64,000 bases of DNA from Dasyornis broadbenti. Its lineage: Eukaryota > Chordata > Aves > Passeriformes > Dasyornithidae. A model generated the notes under the pieces. The model saw only the letters and a list, made by a program, of their open reading frames with translations, did not search any database and had not been told where the DNA came from. This document shows, piece by piece, positions 24,461 through 36,438 of the stretch. Each line of letters starts with the position of its first letter. Positions within the stretch are counted from its first letter, which is position 1. The stretch covers positions 2,510,431-2,574,430 of the forward strand of contig VZRN01006818.1 of the NCBI GenBank assembly GCA_013397935.1. The letters run 5' to 3'. A program made the position numbers and the translations under genes.

Positions 24461-27400
24461 GTTAATGCTGCTGCTAGGAGGTTAACAGAGGAAATACAGA
24501 TGAAGCAAATGCACAGACTTCAAAACTGTCTGTTCCGTCCTCCATGAGAACAGCATTCCTGTGTTTGAATGTTAAGAGGCAAACCAAAGGGGGGAAAAAA
24601 GCATTACATCCTGGGCGTCTGAATCTCATTCACTTCTGCCATAAGGTTTGACATTTTCTGCTGTAAAATCACGCTTACGATAACAACTCTGCCATATAAA
24701 ATTGTGGGACTAAATATAAAGTAATCACGTGTTCAGTGTTGCACTCTTTACAGTGTAATAATACAGGCTAGAACAAATAATTCTGGTTTTACTTGTAAAG
24801 ACTATCAGATCCTTGACCTCAGCACGTATTTCAGAAGCAAAAGAATAATTGAGATGTCTTCTCCTTGAAAGCTGATAGTTTTCAAATGAAAGATTACTTG
24901 GAATTTAATTCTGGGACACTCAGCAGAGACAAAATAGTCTGATTTTTCAATCTTCTCTTTAGCGATGCTTTGTTTACCAGGATTTACTACATTCCTCTCC
25001 TGTGGCACTCTTCATCAATGGTAAATATAAATGCTTTTGAAGCTATTCTCAAGAAGTCATCCCTAACACATCCACTTTACCATGCTTTTTGACACACATT
25101 TTCATCCTCACACTCTCTGCCCTGTGCTCTTCAACCAGATCCATACCTTCAGGCATTGTTTCTGTCTTAGTCTACAGGTTATGATGTGGGAATTCGCAGC
25201 TCTTAAGAGTTTGTGCACCCTGTGATGTATTTGGTCACTTGAGTAAAAATGTGTGTATCAAGGAATATGTAGCATTCCTCTTTGTTAGTTACGAAAGCCA
25301 CAGAAAATTAGCAAGTTCCTTATTTCCTAACATATACATGAAATGGCAGAGCTTTTAATTAATCACTCAAGATTCAAGAGATGAAGATACTCAGAGACCT
25401 CAGTTTTCACCAACAATAACAAAATTATAAGAGAAAATACTAAGGAAATTTTACACCAGGCCAGATAATAAATCATTATCAGTCAATATGCAAAATTGAC
25501 ACAACTAAAACTTCACTATCCCGAAGAGTCTTGTTACTATTGCAGATATCCCAAGAAACCTTTTCAGTCTTTTAGATGCTCAGAATACACCTACAGTTCT
25601 AAAAGATGTAAATTCAGACAGGATGTGTATTTTACAACCTGACTTGTTAATTATTGATATTTTGATTACTCAACCACTAATATTTTCCTCAGAAGCACTA
25701 AAGCAATTCTGTAGACACGCTCATGCAGTCTCCCTGGTTTTATACCACATTGTGCACAGTATCACATGGTATTGACTGACAAATAAGGTTCTTTAATCAA
25801 CTACTTTGGAATTTGCAATTCTTCTTTCTCCTTAAAAAAAATCCCCTTAGGTCTGAGTTTAATCCCTTGAAAACAGGTGTCTCAGGTATTTACAACTGAC
25901 CATCCTAATCTCTACTCCTAGAGTTGTCTTTCCTGCAAATCGGTCCGTGCACTATTTATTCAGGTGTAGATGACACAATTTTTGTATTGCTATGATACAG
26001 GATCTCAATCTAGAGTAAGATCTTAACCTCACACAGTCCCACTGAGCTGAACATGATGCCTGGTGGTAGCAAGGTATGATAATGAGGAGCTGCTGCATCA
26101 GATGCTCCCAGCTGTGCTGGTATTGCCACATCCTAACTTCAGATGCAGTTGTGCCATGAGTTTTGTTTTTCTTAAGAAATCCACTAAAAAAATTAAAGTC
26201 ACACTCATTTAAAGAAGAAACTTTACAAAGTGAACTTTTCTGCTGGACCTAAAGATCACACTCTGAAAGCTGAGAGTGATAGCTTGACATTTCATTTTCC
26301 AAGAAGTCTAAACAACCACAATAAATTTACAAATGTAGACATGCTGCACTGTTAAATTTCATTTCACGCTCAGTAAGCAAACATTATCAAACTGTAAGTA
26401 CTGTCATCCTCTGTCTTTTTAGTTAGAAATCTCATAGCCAATAAAGCTGTGACCTTGAAATATTTCACAGATGGATGAAGTCACTTAATTTGCTAGTCAC
26501 TTTGTTACACATTTTGCAGAATTGCAAAGTTAGGTCACATTTACTCTAATTTCACTTTACAGTAACTTTACAAACTGCATTATCATTAGGTATCACTAAA
26601 AGTGCATTAATGAACCATGTGTGTGAACTGTCATGAAAAATTCAGTTTTGAAAGTAAAAATGTTGAGATAATGCAGAAACTAAGGATATCTTTTTTAAAA
26701 CATGTAGTACTCCTAGAATTCTTTCTAGTGCCAAAACATAAAAAGTAAACCTGCATGCAATTTTTGTAGAAATTCTAATACACTGTCAAAACCAAAAGAA
26801 GTTTTCTGTATATGAAGCCAGTGGAAATATATGGCCTTGTATGAAACAATGATGAAATGTTACAGAACACAGGTGTAAATTCATCAGGACTTTTCATGTG
26901 GGCTGAGTCCTCTCTGATGCTTATTTTAAAGGGAAAAATTCCAATGCTGTTTTCTCAGGGGATAGCTATTGTTTTCTGATACTCTACAGCATTTGATGGA
27001 CTACACCAGAGTCAGTATACAAAACAACCAAATACATACAACTATATACCTTTCTTAACGATTTAGTTAGCTAAAAAACTCCTGTTCAGTTACAAGACAT
27101 AATAATTCATTACCACTTCAAATCTTATTGAATACATCAAAACACATTTTTTCAGTCTAATTACTGAATAAGAATTGCAAAACTCTGAAAAGGACTTAGG
27201 ATCTCTAATGAGTTTCAAACTACTGTAAATAAACAAAGAAGTTGAAAAATAAGCATTTTGCATCTTTAAAGAAAAAAGAAAATAAAAAGTAAACAAAAGT
27301 TAATTCGAAATACTGCTTGGTTGCTTATAAGTATGTTCTTTTTTTTATCTCAAATGATTCTCTTCTGAAAGATCCACCACCTCCACCTCACCAACACATA

Positions 27401-27797
27401 TCCCAATAACTGACTCCCCCCAAGTGCAGAGCTATTCTGAAATCAGATAGACTGTGCAAAGAATAAAATCAAGCTCCACATCACCATGTCTGGAAACAAT
27501 GTCTCTCTCACGCTTTCTTTCCCACCTGCCTCTGTTCTCACATAGAGTAGTCTGTTCGAACAGAACAGGGCTGCTGCCCGGCACATTGACCGTATTGCCT
27601 TTCATTCCCACAGTTATAGCTTTCATCTAAGTTGTCCATGGTTTGGTTTTGGGTATAAAATGCAAAATATCTTGAACAGACTCTCTCTTGGTCACTGTGT
27701 TAGTGTTTTTATTTTGGTTGCTGTTACCATTTACAAACACCATCTCTGAACACTGGTGTCTACTGCAGCCAGTGGGAGAAAATTCCCTTAAGTCAAT

Positions 27798-27943
27798 GTC
27801 CCATCCCTGGAAATGTTCAAGGCCAGGTTGGATAAGGCTCTGAGAAACTATCTAGTGGATGATATCCCTGCCTATGGTGCGGTGGTGGGAACTAGATGAT
27901 CTTTAATGTTCCTTCCAACCCAAACCATTCCATGATTCTGTGA
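27798..27943 (+). repeat. CR1 LINE, 3' end fragment
   Basis: Shows the CR1 3' order in plus orientation: 'ccatccctggaaatgttcaa', 'ggccaggttggataaggctc', 'ggtgggaactagatgatctt', 'ccttccaacccaaaccattc' and the final 'catgattctgtga'. The copy is strongly 5'-truncated. Its version of the tail differs from that at 1440-1683, so it belongs to another subfamily. Confidence 0.92.
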
Positions 27944-29199
27944 CTCAAAAGGAGTGGCTGTTGTCAGATTCTGGTTTCACACTTTATTGGCTACTTTACA
28001 ACAACCAAAAGGGAATGGTAGCATGAAGGGCAGATGGGAAATGACTCTGTCTTTTGCAGCTCACGTCCTTGATGTCATCAACTGGTACTCATGAGTCCAA
28101 AAGCTGAGGCCTGGCAGGTACCTGTAAAACCAAAGCCTGCATGAGTTGGAGGAAAAAATCCAACTTGCACATCTGGCTTTAAGATGTATCAGTTCTTTTA
28201 TCCAGTGTAGTTGCACACAGAACCGATGCCTGATACAGTGCCATGTTTTTTTTTCCAAAATGAACATAGGAATCGAAGAATTGCTGCCACTAATTTTGCA
28301 AAAAGTCTAACTGTCTGGTTTAGGAAGACTAGTCTATACTCCTTAAGAGTGTACACCAGTTGGGTTAAAACTGAGTACTATACTAATGGGAACACATTAA
28401 TGATTTATGAACATTTAGATCTTTTATTTTACCTAGTGTATTCAGTAACCTCTTGAGGGAAAGATAAAAAATTATGAATCACATTTAAGCTTATCAAGCA
28501 AGGATTTAAATTCAATTTAATGAGATGGGTTCTATATGCCAATACAGTCAATCTTCCCAGAATCTCTTCCGATGCCCTTTCCAAGAGGTGAAAGGGAAAA
28601 CATGACACTGAATATTAGCTTGGCAGCATTGTTTCTGAAAACTACATTGTTGGAGGCATTGTGTGCCTATTAATATTTCATAAGCTGCTTTAAAACCAAC
28701 TGCTGGACTAAAGTAAATGAGAATTTCAACTTGTAGTTCAAGTACAAATCTAAAGCAGACAAGATTTAAGAGACAATCTTGAAAATGTAATTTTAAGACA
28801 TTCTTCAAGTCTAAAGACAAAATGCAAATAAAATCAGACTCTTCCGCACTAACTCTTTGAATTTATCTTTCTCCTTATTTTTCCCAATTCTATGTACAAT
28901 ATTTTGAAGTCCTATATTGGCAATATTATTCAGTTGACTAAGTTCAGAATCTTTCAATCTTTGTGCAATGGGTGGGCTACCATTCCAGAAAGGAATCCAT
29001 ATTTGTAAACAGAGGGAGGAGAAAAACACAAGAAAACCAGAATACAAGCCCATTTACAAAATACAAGGTGAAAAAACATTGCATATTTCTGTGAAACATC
29101 AGCTCATGACTGAGATGGTAGGACTGCCTTTTGACCACTGACTTTGAGCCAAGCTGACTTTGAGCCAAGCATCCCCAGGAACATCCTACTGCTGCCTTT
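27944..29199. other. non-coding stretch between CR1 copies
   Basis: No gene or RNA recognised. Minus-strand open frames at 28548-28820 and 28811-29053 carry no motif. Includes the 16-bp tandem duplication at 29138. Confidence 0.45.
29138..29169. repeat. 16-bp perfect tandem duplication
   Basis: CTGACTTTGAGCCAAG occurs twice head to tail without mismatch, about 30-60 bp before the CR1 copy that starts near 29200. The lack of divergence suggests a recent slippage or repair event. Confidence 0.9.
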
Positions 29200-29530
29200 C
29201 AAGATTCAAAGGGGGCCCATAAGAAAGATGCAGACAGACTTTTTAGCAGAGCCTGTCGCAACAGGACAATGGGTAATGGTTTTAGACTAAAAGAGGATCG
29301 ATTTGGATTAGCTATATGGAAGAAGTTTTTTACAATGCTGGCAGTAAAGCATTGGTGCAGGTTGCCCAAAGAGGTGGTGGATGCCCCATCCCTGGAAAGA
29401 TTAAAGGTCCACTGGATATGGCTCTGAGCAATGGGATCTAGTTGAAGATATTCCTGCCCATGGCAGAGGTGGGGGATGGGGTGGACTCGGTGACCTTTAA
29501 GGTCCCTTCCAACCCAAATTATTCTATGAT
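29200..29530 (+). repeat. CR1 LINE, 3' end fragment
   Basis: Plus-orientation CR1 tail with 'aagaaagatgcagacagact', 'ctgtcgcaacaggacaatgg', 'gcaggttgcccaaagaggtg', 'atgccccatccctggaaaga', 'gtgacctttaaggtcccttc' and the end 'caacccaaattattctatga'. It is about 330 bp long and 5'-truncated. The well-kept motif blocks make it one of the less diverged copies in the window. Confidence 0.95.
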
Positions 29531-31469
29531 CACAGTGGTTCATAGAGTTCCAAAGGGCACCAGCTCTTTGAAACTATGAAATAATGCATCTGGCTTAACC
29601 ACTGGCTCATCCTACCAGCATCTTTCCATTGCTTTTGCCGCTGCAACAGCAGAGCTCAAAGGGCCAAATACCACAATACCACCAACTCCAGGAGTTACAC
29701 ATGGACTGACAATTATTCACCAAATGAAAATATTTTTGAGGATTTTTTTACACTCTCAGCAAGTTAGTAGATAGTGAATGTTCCAGCAGATAAAGGCTCA
29801 GTACTTGAAACAAAATTAAACTGGCAGCACAACGTTGCAGGGGGTTGTTTAGAAATGGGGTTATGCTAATGCCTGTGTACATTTGCTTAAAATTTTACGC
29901 CGAACAATGTTTAAATTATGCTAATAGCCTGACCGCAAGTGAAGAAATGCAATATTCAAGCCACGTGAAGACCTTCTTCCAAACTCATGTGTATTCATTT
30001 TTAACGGGCACATCAACATCCATTAGGCACAAAGAGAATTAATTTCTTTTCCCGAGTCACAATTATGGTTAATATGAGTCAGACTCTTCCAGTAGTTTCA
30101 AACTGGATCTAAAATAAAGGATCAGTCATCTGTGATTATTTAAAGAGTCCATGGCACTTTCATGTAAGACATGTGACTACTGAACAAAATCTCAGCAACT
30201 GCTGGTAATTCCACTACATTTGCATGAGGCAGATTTTCCTCAGTATTACAACTGCAGACGTGATGGCTTGGCTTGCTCTTATGCTACAGTCTCAAAGCCA
30301 CCCATCATCTTTGAGAACTCATGTAGATACAAGAGTAGAAAAGGTCAACTTCAGTCTTAAAGCAGATGGAGGGAGGGAGAGGAAGATCTTTATATGGTTG
30401 GTATTAAACTTTCACTCAAGAAAATACTGAGATTAAAAAATTAAACAGACCAGTTAAACAATAAATCAACAAACAATGCCTGGAAAAAAAGAAACCAAAA
30501 CAGCCAACCTGGATCTCTCATGATTAAATCATGTCAAATTAGCAGCAAGACAGCAAACCATGTAGACAGAGCACAACAGATGTCATATGTGCTAACTAAA
30601 TATTCTCACAATTATGCAATATATGTCACTCTCTTAAATAAAGTTTGCCTATGTCAGGGGGAAAGCAAAACTGACTGGAAAGCTACACTGAATTCAAACA
30701 GAAAAGAAATTGGAAGATTTGGATACACTGCTATTCAATATTTTACTTTCTATACATTATGCATATGCAATCCTTTATGTGCAATTTCCATTTTTATCTA
30801 TCTAGGTCATGAATAAATCCCAAGACATCACCAATCTTAGACCAAATGCAAGCACTCTGGATGAGCAGATTAGAATAGAAAATAAACAGATTGAAGCAAT
30901 CATCTGAAAGACACAAGATGCCTTTCAATAAGGAGAAATGCAAGATATTCCAATAAGCAGGAATATACAACTATATAACCTAAGGATGAAGTGATTAGGT
31001 AGGTATTACCCTGAAAAGCATCTGGTGACCACAATCCTCCAGTAGCTGAACCCTGCCCCATAACATCCACTATGGTAAACTACTCAATCATATAGATATA
31101 TTTAATAGCATTATTGCACACAGAGTTACTTCTTTGCGCTTTTCTGCACTGGTAAGGTCTCAACTGGATGCTTCTGTCCACAGTTAATATGTTAGGGTTT
31201 CAAAAAAAAAAGTATGCATGGATTAAAGATCTGAATAAATTTAATCTGAATAAGAAACAAAAGAGAAGCAGAGAAGACTGAAGTAGAAACAGAATAAACA
31301 GTACAGAAACATCAAAGGCCACGAAAGAGAAAGAAAACTTATTTTCTATTTTCTACAGAAATGTCTGGAAGATTCAGGTGGAACATAAGATAAAACATTC
31401 AGCAAATAAGGGCAGTGAAATGTGGGATGATCTGACAGAAAACCCAAGAAATTCAACTAAAGCAAATGC
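29531..31469. other. non-coding stretch between CR1 copies
   Basis: No recognised gene or RNA. The plus-strand open frame at 30520-30816 has no motif and no splice support. Confidence 0.45.
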
Positions 31470-32188
31470 CAAGACCTGCAGCACAGGCACCAACTGCAAA
31501 GAAAAGCAGCTCTACTGAAAAGGACTGGGGGGGTCCTGGCTGATAACACATTGCACATCAGCCTGCAATGCATCCTTGTAGAAATGAAGACCAACTCCCT
31601 GCTGGGCTGAATCAGTAACAGCACAGACAGCAGATAAAGGGCTGTGTCCTTCACCACAATTCCACACTTGTGACATGGCATCTGCAGCACTTGGTCTCAC
31701 CTGGAGCACTCCAGGACACAGACATACTAAAGCCAGCCCAGTGGAGGGCCACAGCAGTGACCGAGGGCTGGAGCATGCAGTGTATGCAAAGAGGCTGAGG
31801 GGCTTCAGTCGGTGTAGTTTCTAATTTTTAGAAAAAAGATTAAGGGAAATCCAAGTGCTGTTTTCAGGATTCTAGAGAAGAGTGAGTCAGGTTCTTCTCA
31901 GAGAATCACTGTGGAAGGACAGAAGGCAACAGACACAAGTTGCAGAAAGTGAAGCTCCAGTTATTCTAATTAGATAGAAGGGAGGGGAAAAAATCATGTA
32001 AAAGTGGTAAAATTTTAGAGCATGTTTCTCAGAGAAGACTTACCATCCTTAGAGTTATTCAAAATTCAGCTGAATAGGGGCCCTAAGCAACCTGACCCAG
32101 CTTCAAAGGCGGCCCTGCCTTGAATAGCAGGCTGGACCAGGCAACCTCCGCAAGTTCCTTCCTACCTAAATTATTTTATAATTCTTCT
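31470..32188 (+). repeat. older, longer CR1 LINE fragment
   Basis: About 720 bp of CR1 in plus orientation, from the end of the reverse-transcriptase region to the tail: 'aaagcagctctactgaaaag', 'gggggtcctggctgataaca', 'ctcacctggagcactccagg', 'cccagtggagggccacagca', 'gttcttctcagagaatcact', then 'ggactctgacc'-like degraded tail and a final 'cttcctacctaaattatttt'. It is more diverged than the copies at 27.8 and 29.2 kb, with internal deletions, and cannot encode protein. Confidence 0.9.
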
Positions 32189-34082
32189 ACGGTGTCTGTG
32201 AGGAATGACAAAGGCAGTGCCTTGGGCGAGGAGACCAACCATACAATCTCCAGAGGTTCATTCCAGCTATCTTTTTCTGCAATCCTGAAGACTGAAAGGT
32301 GTTAATAAATATTCAGACAGAATATGAGTTTTCTCCCCTTTGCGTGAACAGTGTTTCATTCATTTTAAATAATGGGTTATAAATACAATCAAATATTGTA
32401 TATTACATACTTAGGAATTTGGTAGTAATAAAATTCAGAAATTCATTTTAGATTCCAGACTGTATGGAAAACAAGGGGAAAACTGACAGTGGAGAATGTC
32501 ACAATAGGCAGCATATAAAATACCATTTTCAAATACTTCCTTATCCCCTCTGCAATTCCCAGAGAGGCGCTCAGGCACTTTGCTGACAGCCAAAGCTGGA
32601 ACCTTCTCTGAGTGCTGGGCTGACAGTCTGTAGTGATAGTGGAAAACATGGTGCACAATCATTTTAAAAGCCCTTTTTAACTTTCAAGGCCTTTAAGGCA
32701 CAAAAGACAAAGGGAGATTGGTTATATCACATAGGGAATTCACCTGTGGATAATCCAAAAATATTCAAGGCAGGAACAAATATCCTTCAGCTGATCACCT
32801 ATAAGCTTTCTAAAATTAATTTTACACTGAAGTATGATCATACAATCCTATTTTCTTTATCTCACAGAGTTTAGTGACCACTGGTGATGTATGCTGTCCA
32901 TTGAGAACTAAAGCTTAAGCTGATACTTTCTGAGGAAAGAACTGAAGATACTATACAATCAAAATTCTGTAACTTCCTTTCTCATACCAGGAAATCATTT
33001 GGAATGTGCAAATGCAAAATAAAACTGCTTTAGATCAACTTTAGACCAACACAGATTTCCTTGAAGGTGCAGATATAATGCTTTGTCCTCACTATAAAAA
33101 ACGCTGTTGATAAATGAGAAAGCTTGGTTGGAACTGCTTACATTAATCCACTAGTGGCAGGAGAGACCACAGTAATAGCAATTTCCTAACATGACTGATT
33201 TTGTCAGCTAAAAAGAATAAATATTGCTTGTATGATCAAGATCTATGGTTTTTGTCATATTTTGTGTAAGAAAAAAACATGACTACCAGATGAAATATTG
33301 GCCAGCAGATTATTTTTTCATAACTCTTTAAAAAGGCAGGATTGCCCTTCCTCCAGCTAAACCTGTAAAAGTCTTTCAACATTACAGTTCAAAGAATAGT
33401 CCAGACAGTTTCCAAATTCTGTGAAGAAATTTCTTCAGATGCATCTCACAGGCATGCAAAAGAAGAAATCTTATTTTCATATAAGCAGAAAACAACAGAA
33501 TGCTCACTTTCTGAGAAGCCTGAAATATAAACATTTATATAACTGTATATGCATATTTCCACTTAGAGTAATTCTTACTATTTTTGGCGATTCAGCTATA
33601 TAAAGTATGCATATATACACATTACCCACAGAGAATAAAGGCAGATCTTTAAACTTTAAAGTATGTAGATATAACGTGAAATAAGTTAATAATTTTGCTA
33701 CAATTTAATCAAGTATATATACCTTTTTCCTCCAGAACCCATACACATGTATGTAAAGACATGCAGACACAGACATTTCACTGAAATACGAAATTTAGAT
33801 TTTAAGAGCTTAAGATTTAGTAAGATGTTGATAGCTACATACTTATCTGACATTAGCTTTCCTTACTTCTACCACGGTAAAAATTTGAGTTTGTAAAACA
33901 TGTTGTTACCTAGGAAACAAGAACAAATGCATGTGCAATAGAAATAAAAATTCAAAAACCTTGGATGAAACTACATATACACTAGAAGTGAGTCATTTTT
34001 CTCTCACTTCCCTATGTCCAAGCTGAAGATTTCATCATTATTATAAATAATGTATGCATGACCTCAGTATTAATTCAATGGC
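32189..34082. other. non-coding stretch, nothing recognised
   Basis: AT-rich sequence. Open frames are short and without motif. Confidence 0.45.
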
Positions 34083-34167
34083 AAAAAAACAAAACAAACC
34101 AAACAAAAAAAAACAAACAAAAAAAGAAAAAAACCACCACCCAAAAAACCAAAAAAAAAAAAAAAAA
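34083..34167 (+). repeat. A-rich (AAAC)n simple repeat
   Basis: Degenerate AAAC/AAACC units followed by a run of A. It might be the remnant of a poly-A tail, but nothing retrotransposed is recognised upstream of it. Confidence 0.85.
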
Positions 34168-35655
34168 GGAAGGGTTAAACCCTCCTAAATTATTCCCAAC
34201 ATGCCAAGTTGTTTGACAGAGATTCTCTCCAGTTTGAACATTTACCTACAAGAGAAGAAATTTCTGCTTCAACTTACAAGGTAAACCTGCTGTTTGCAGG
34301 TGCAAAGTTCCAGGGGTAGGGTTTTCATGGTACTACATATCTTCTGGGAAAAGCAGAAATTGTCACAACATTTTAATGCACTATCTGAACATGACATTTA
34401 GGTACTGACAGAACAAGGCACACAATCAGACAGCAGTCTTTGTCAATAATGATACTTCTCACATAAATGCTGTTTGGTTGGGTGGGAGGCTTTTGAAGAG
34501 TTTATACACTAATAAACTTCTGAATCTGACAAAAATAAAACCTCATTTTTTACACTGCCCATTATAATTTAATTAGTTTGCCTACCAGCATGCTGCAAAA
34601 TACCAATATCAGTAATACCAATGACTTGCTTAATTTTTAAGTATATTCCTTAGCAAACAAGAAACTCAATATAATTGCTGCTGGAAAAAACTGGTGTAAT
34701 CTGATCCCATATTTAAGAGACATGCTAGAGAGGATTCTGATACACCAACTTAAGAAAGGGATTAGGTTAATACCACTTCTCCTCTGAACGCTGCATTTAA
34801 CACACTTCAATTACATATGTTTGTTAATTTATGAGTTCTCATGTCTGGGCTAAACTTGTTACTAGACCAGGAGAGATATGAAAACAGTTGGATTAAATTA
34901 AGAGCTGTAGAACTTAGGTGGATTACCCAGAGCTAAAAAATTTCAAAAAGCTGCACAGACCACTAACTAGACATTCTAAGCGTAAAACAAAGTGTCACCG
35001 GCAGAAGTGTTTGTGGCAAGCTCTGCATTGCAGAGCTAGGAAACACATTAGAGGGTTTGTTGTTCTCATTTCTCAGACACAAGAATTTTGATCCATCAAT
35101 TTTTATATTCTGCAGTGCTATTCTAACGACTTCAAACACTTGCAAGTTCAAAATCACTGAAAGGTATCTTTTAAACAAATGTGTCGAATTCTTTTGCATG
35201 GAAAATAATAAAAAGCCCTGAATAACATCAAAATAAATGCCTACCCATTTGGTGTATTCCAAAGGCAAGAAAAACTTAAAAGTTACCCAAGAGGCAAGAA
35301 AAAAATAAAGCACTAAAAGTAACCCTGTTAGTTACAAACATGCTCAAACGTAAACAGCAACTGCATGTATTGGAAAATGTGTTTTTGTCATGTTCATAAA
35401 AATTTTTGGAATTATCCTAGTCTCCAGCTGTCTTTCTAATCACCATTCCAATAACTTTGTATAACTTTTCATATATTATATTTGTCTGTGCTTAGTGCTG
35501 TTCGTCCCACTTGTCTCTTACTTGACTTACAGAGGACTTCTCCTCCACTCTTGCCTTTTTTCTTTCTTTCTTCTCTATCTTTTCCTTATCCTCCAAAAAT
35601 CTTTCTTCCCTTCCATAATCAGTTTTACTTCTATAGTTGCCCATCCTGTTTTCAA

Positions 35656-35715
35656 CAGCTGCTTTTCTTTCCCACTGAGAGGTTAAACATGCCAGCAGAA
35701 ACACAGCAGGAATGG
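35656..35715 (-). repeat. diverged direct repeat, copy A
   Basis: About 60 bp that align with 36376-36438: both share CAGCTG, CTTTTCTTTCC, GGTTA, CATGC, AAAC and CAGCAGG in the same order and spacing. On the minus strand both copies read with a related peptide, FLLACLT...ERKA, though no gene is recognised. Roughly three quarters of the bases agree by eye. It is either an old local duplication or two copies of an unrecognised dispersed repeat. Confidence 0.5.
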
Positions 35716-35957
35716 AGAGGAGCTAGTGAACATCTTGCTTTGCCTCTGTAGAAGAAAGAAGCCAAAGGTTTTTCCAAACAGAAAGTGTTTCAGCAACCTC
35801 CTTCAGCAGTTGTCCTTCCTCCCTGCTCCGCTTTCACCCACAGCTCTCCCATCTTTCTGTTATGTCACTGACTCCCTATAGTCCCCACTGCCTCTGATTG
35901 CTGCTTTCTACCATGTCTCATGCGTGTGTTTTCCCCTAACCCCAACACTCAGATTTT

Positions 35958-35960
<3 letters not shown>

Positions 35961-35996
<36 letters not shown>

Positions 35997-36008
35997 ACAC
36001 ACACACAC
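35961..36008. repeat. (CA)n microsatellite
   Basis: About 24 dinucleotide units of AC with one AT interruption near 35991. The longest dinucleotide repeat in the window and probably polymorphic. Confidence 0.97.
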
Positions 36009-36375
36009 GTACTGTGTACTGACATACAACCTTCTAAAAAGAAAAAGCCTCTTCCTTTCCTTATTATCTTAACTTTATTTTCGCATGTAATTTTTCCTCA
36101 AGAAGACTTTTGGTAGATCATAAACAAGAAGCACAAACTAAGTTTCCTTCTCTTAGGAGCTAGTTAAATTTACACAGCCCAATTCTAATACCACTGCAAC
36201 TATTCCAGATCTTGCAACAATTATAACCAGTAAGAGAACATTGCTTCTGGAACAGTAATTTTCTATTTTCTATTGAGTAATTTTCTATTTTTTCTGAAAC
36301 AGCTGCTTGCAGCCCAAGAAAACTGCATCTCCAGCTCAAAGTCTTCTGATCCCTTTCGTGACGCAGGGTGACAGA

Positions 36376-36438
36376 CAGCTGTGCTTTTCTTTCCAAGTTA
36401 AAGGTTAGGCATGCTAATAAAAACCCAGCAGGGACTGG
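36376..36438 (-). repeat. diverged direct repeat, copy B
   Basis: Partner of 35656-35715, 720 bp further on, in the same orientation. Close before it lies a separate 16-bp perfect direct repeat (AGTAATTTTCTATTTT at 36254 and 36276). The peptide read from the minus strand in copy B sits in a longer open frame (36160-36579), for which I see no start context, splice signal or domain. Confidence 0.5.

Larger units (their letters stand above)
16741..27797. other. long non-coding stretch, nothing gene-like
   Basis: AT-rich sequence without recognised genes, RNAs or interspersed repeats. Open frames (for example minus strand 18238-18624 and 23463-23777) lack motifs and splice partners. It contains the simple repeats listed separately. 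Confidence 0.45.
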
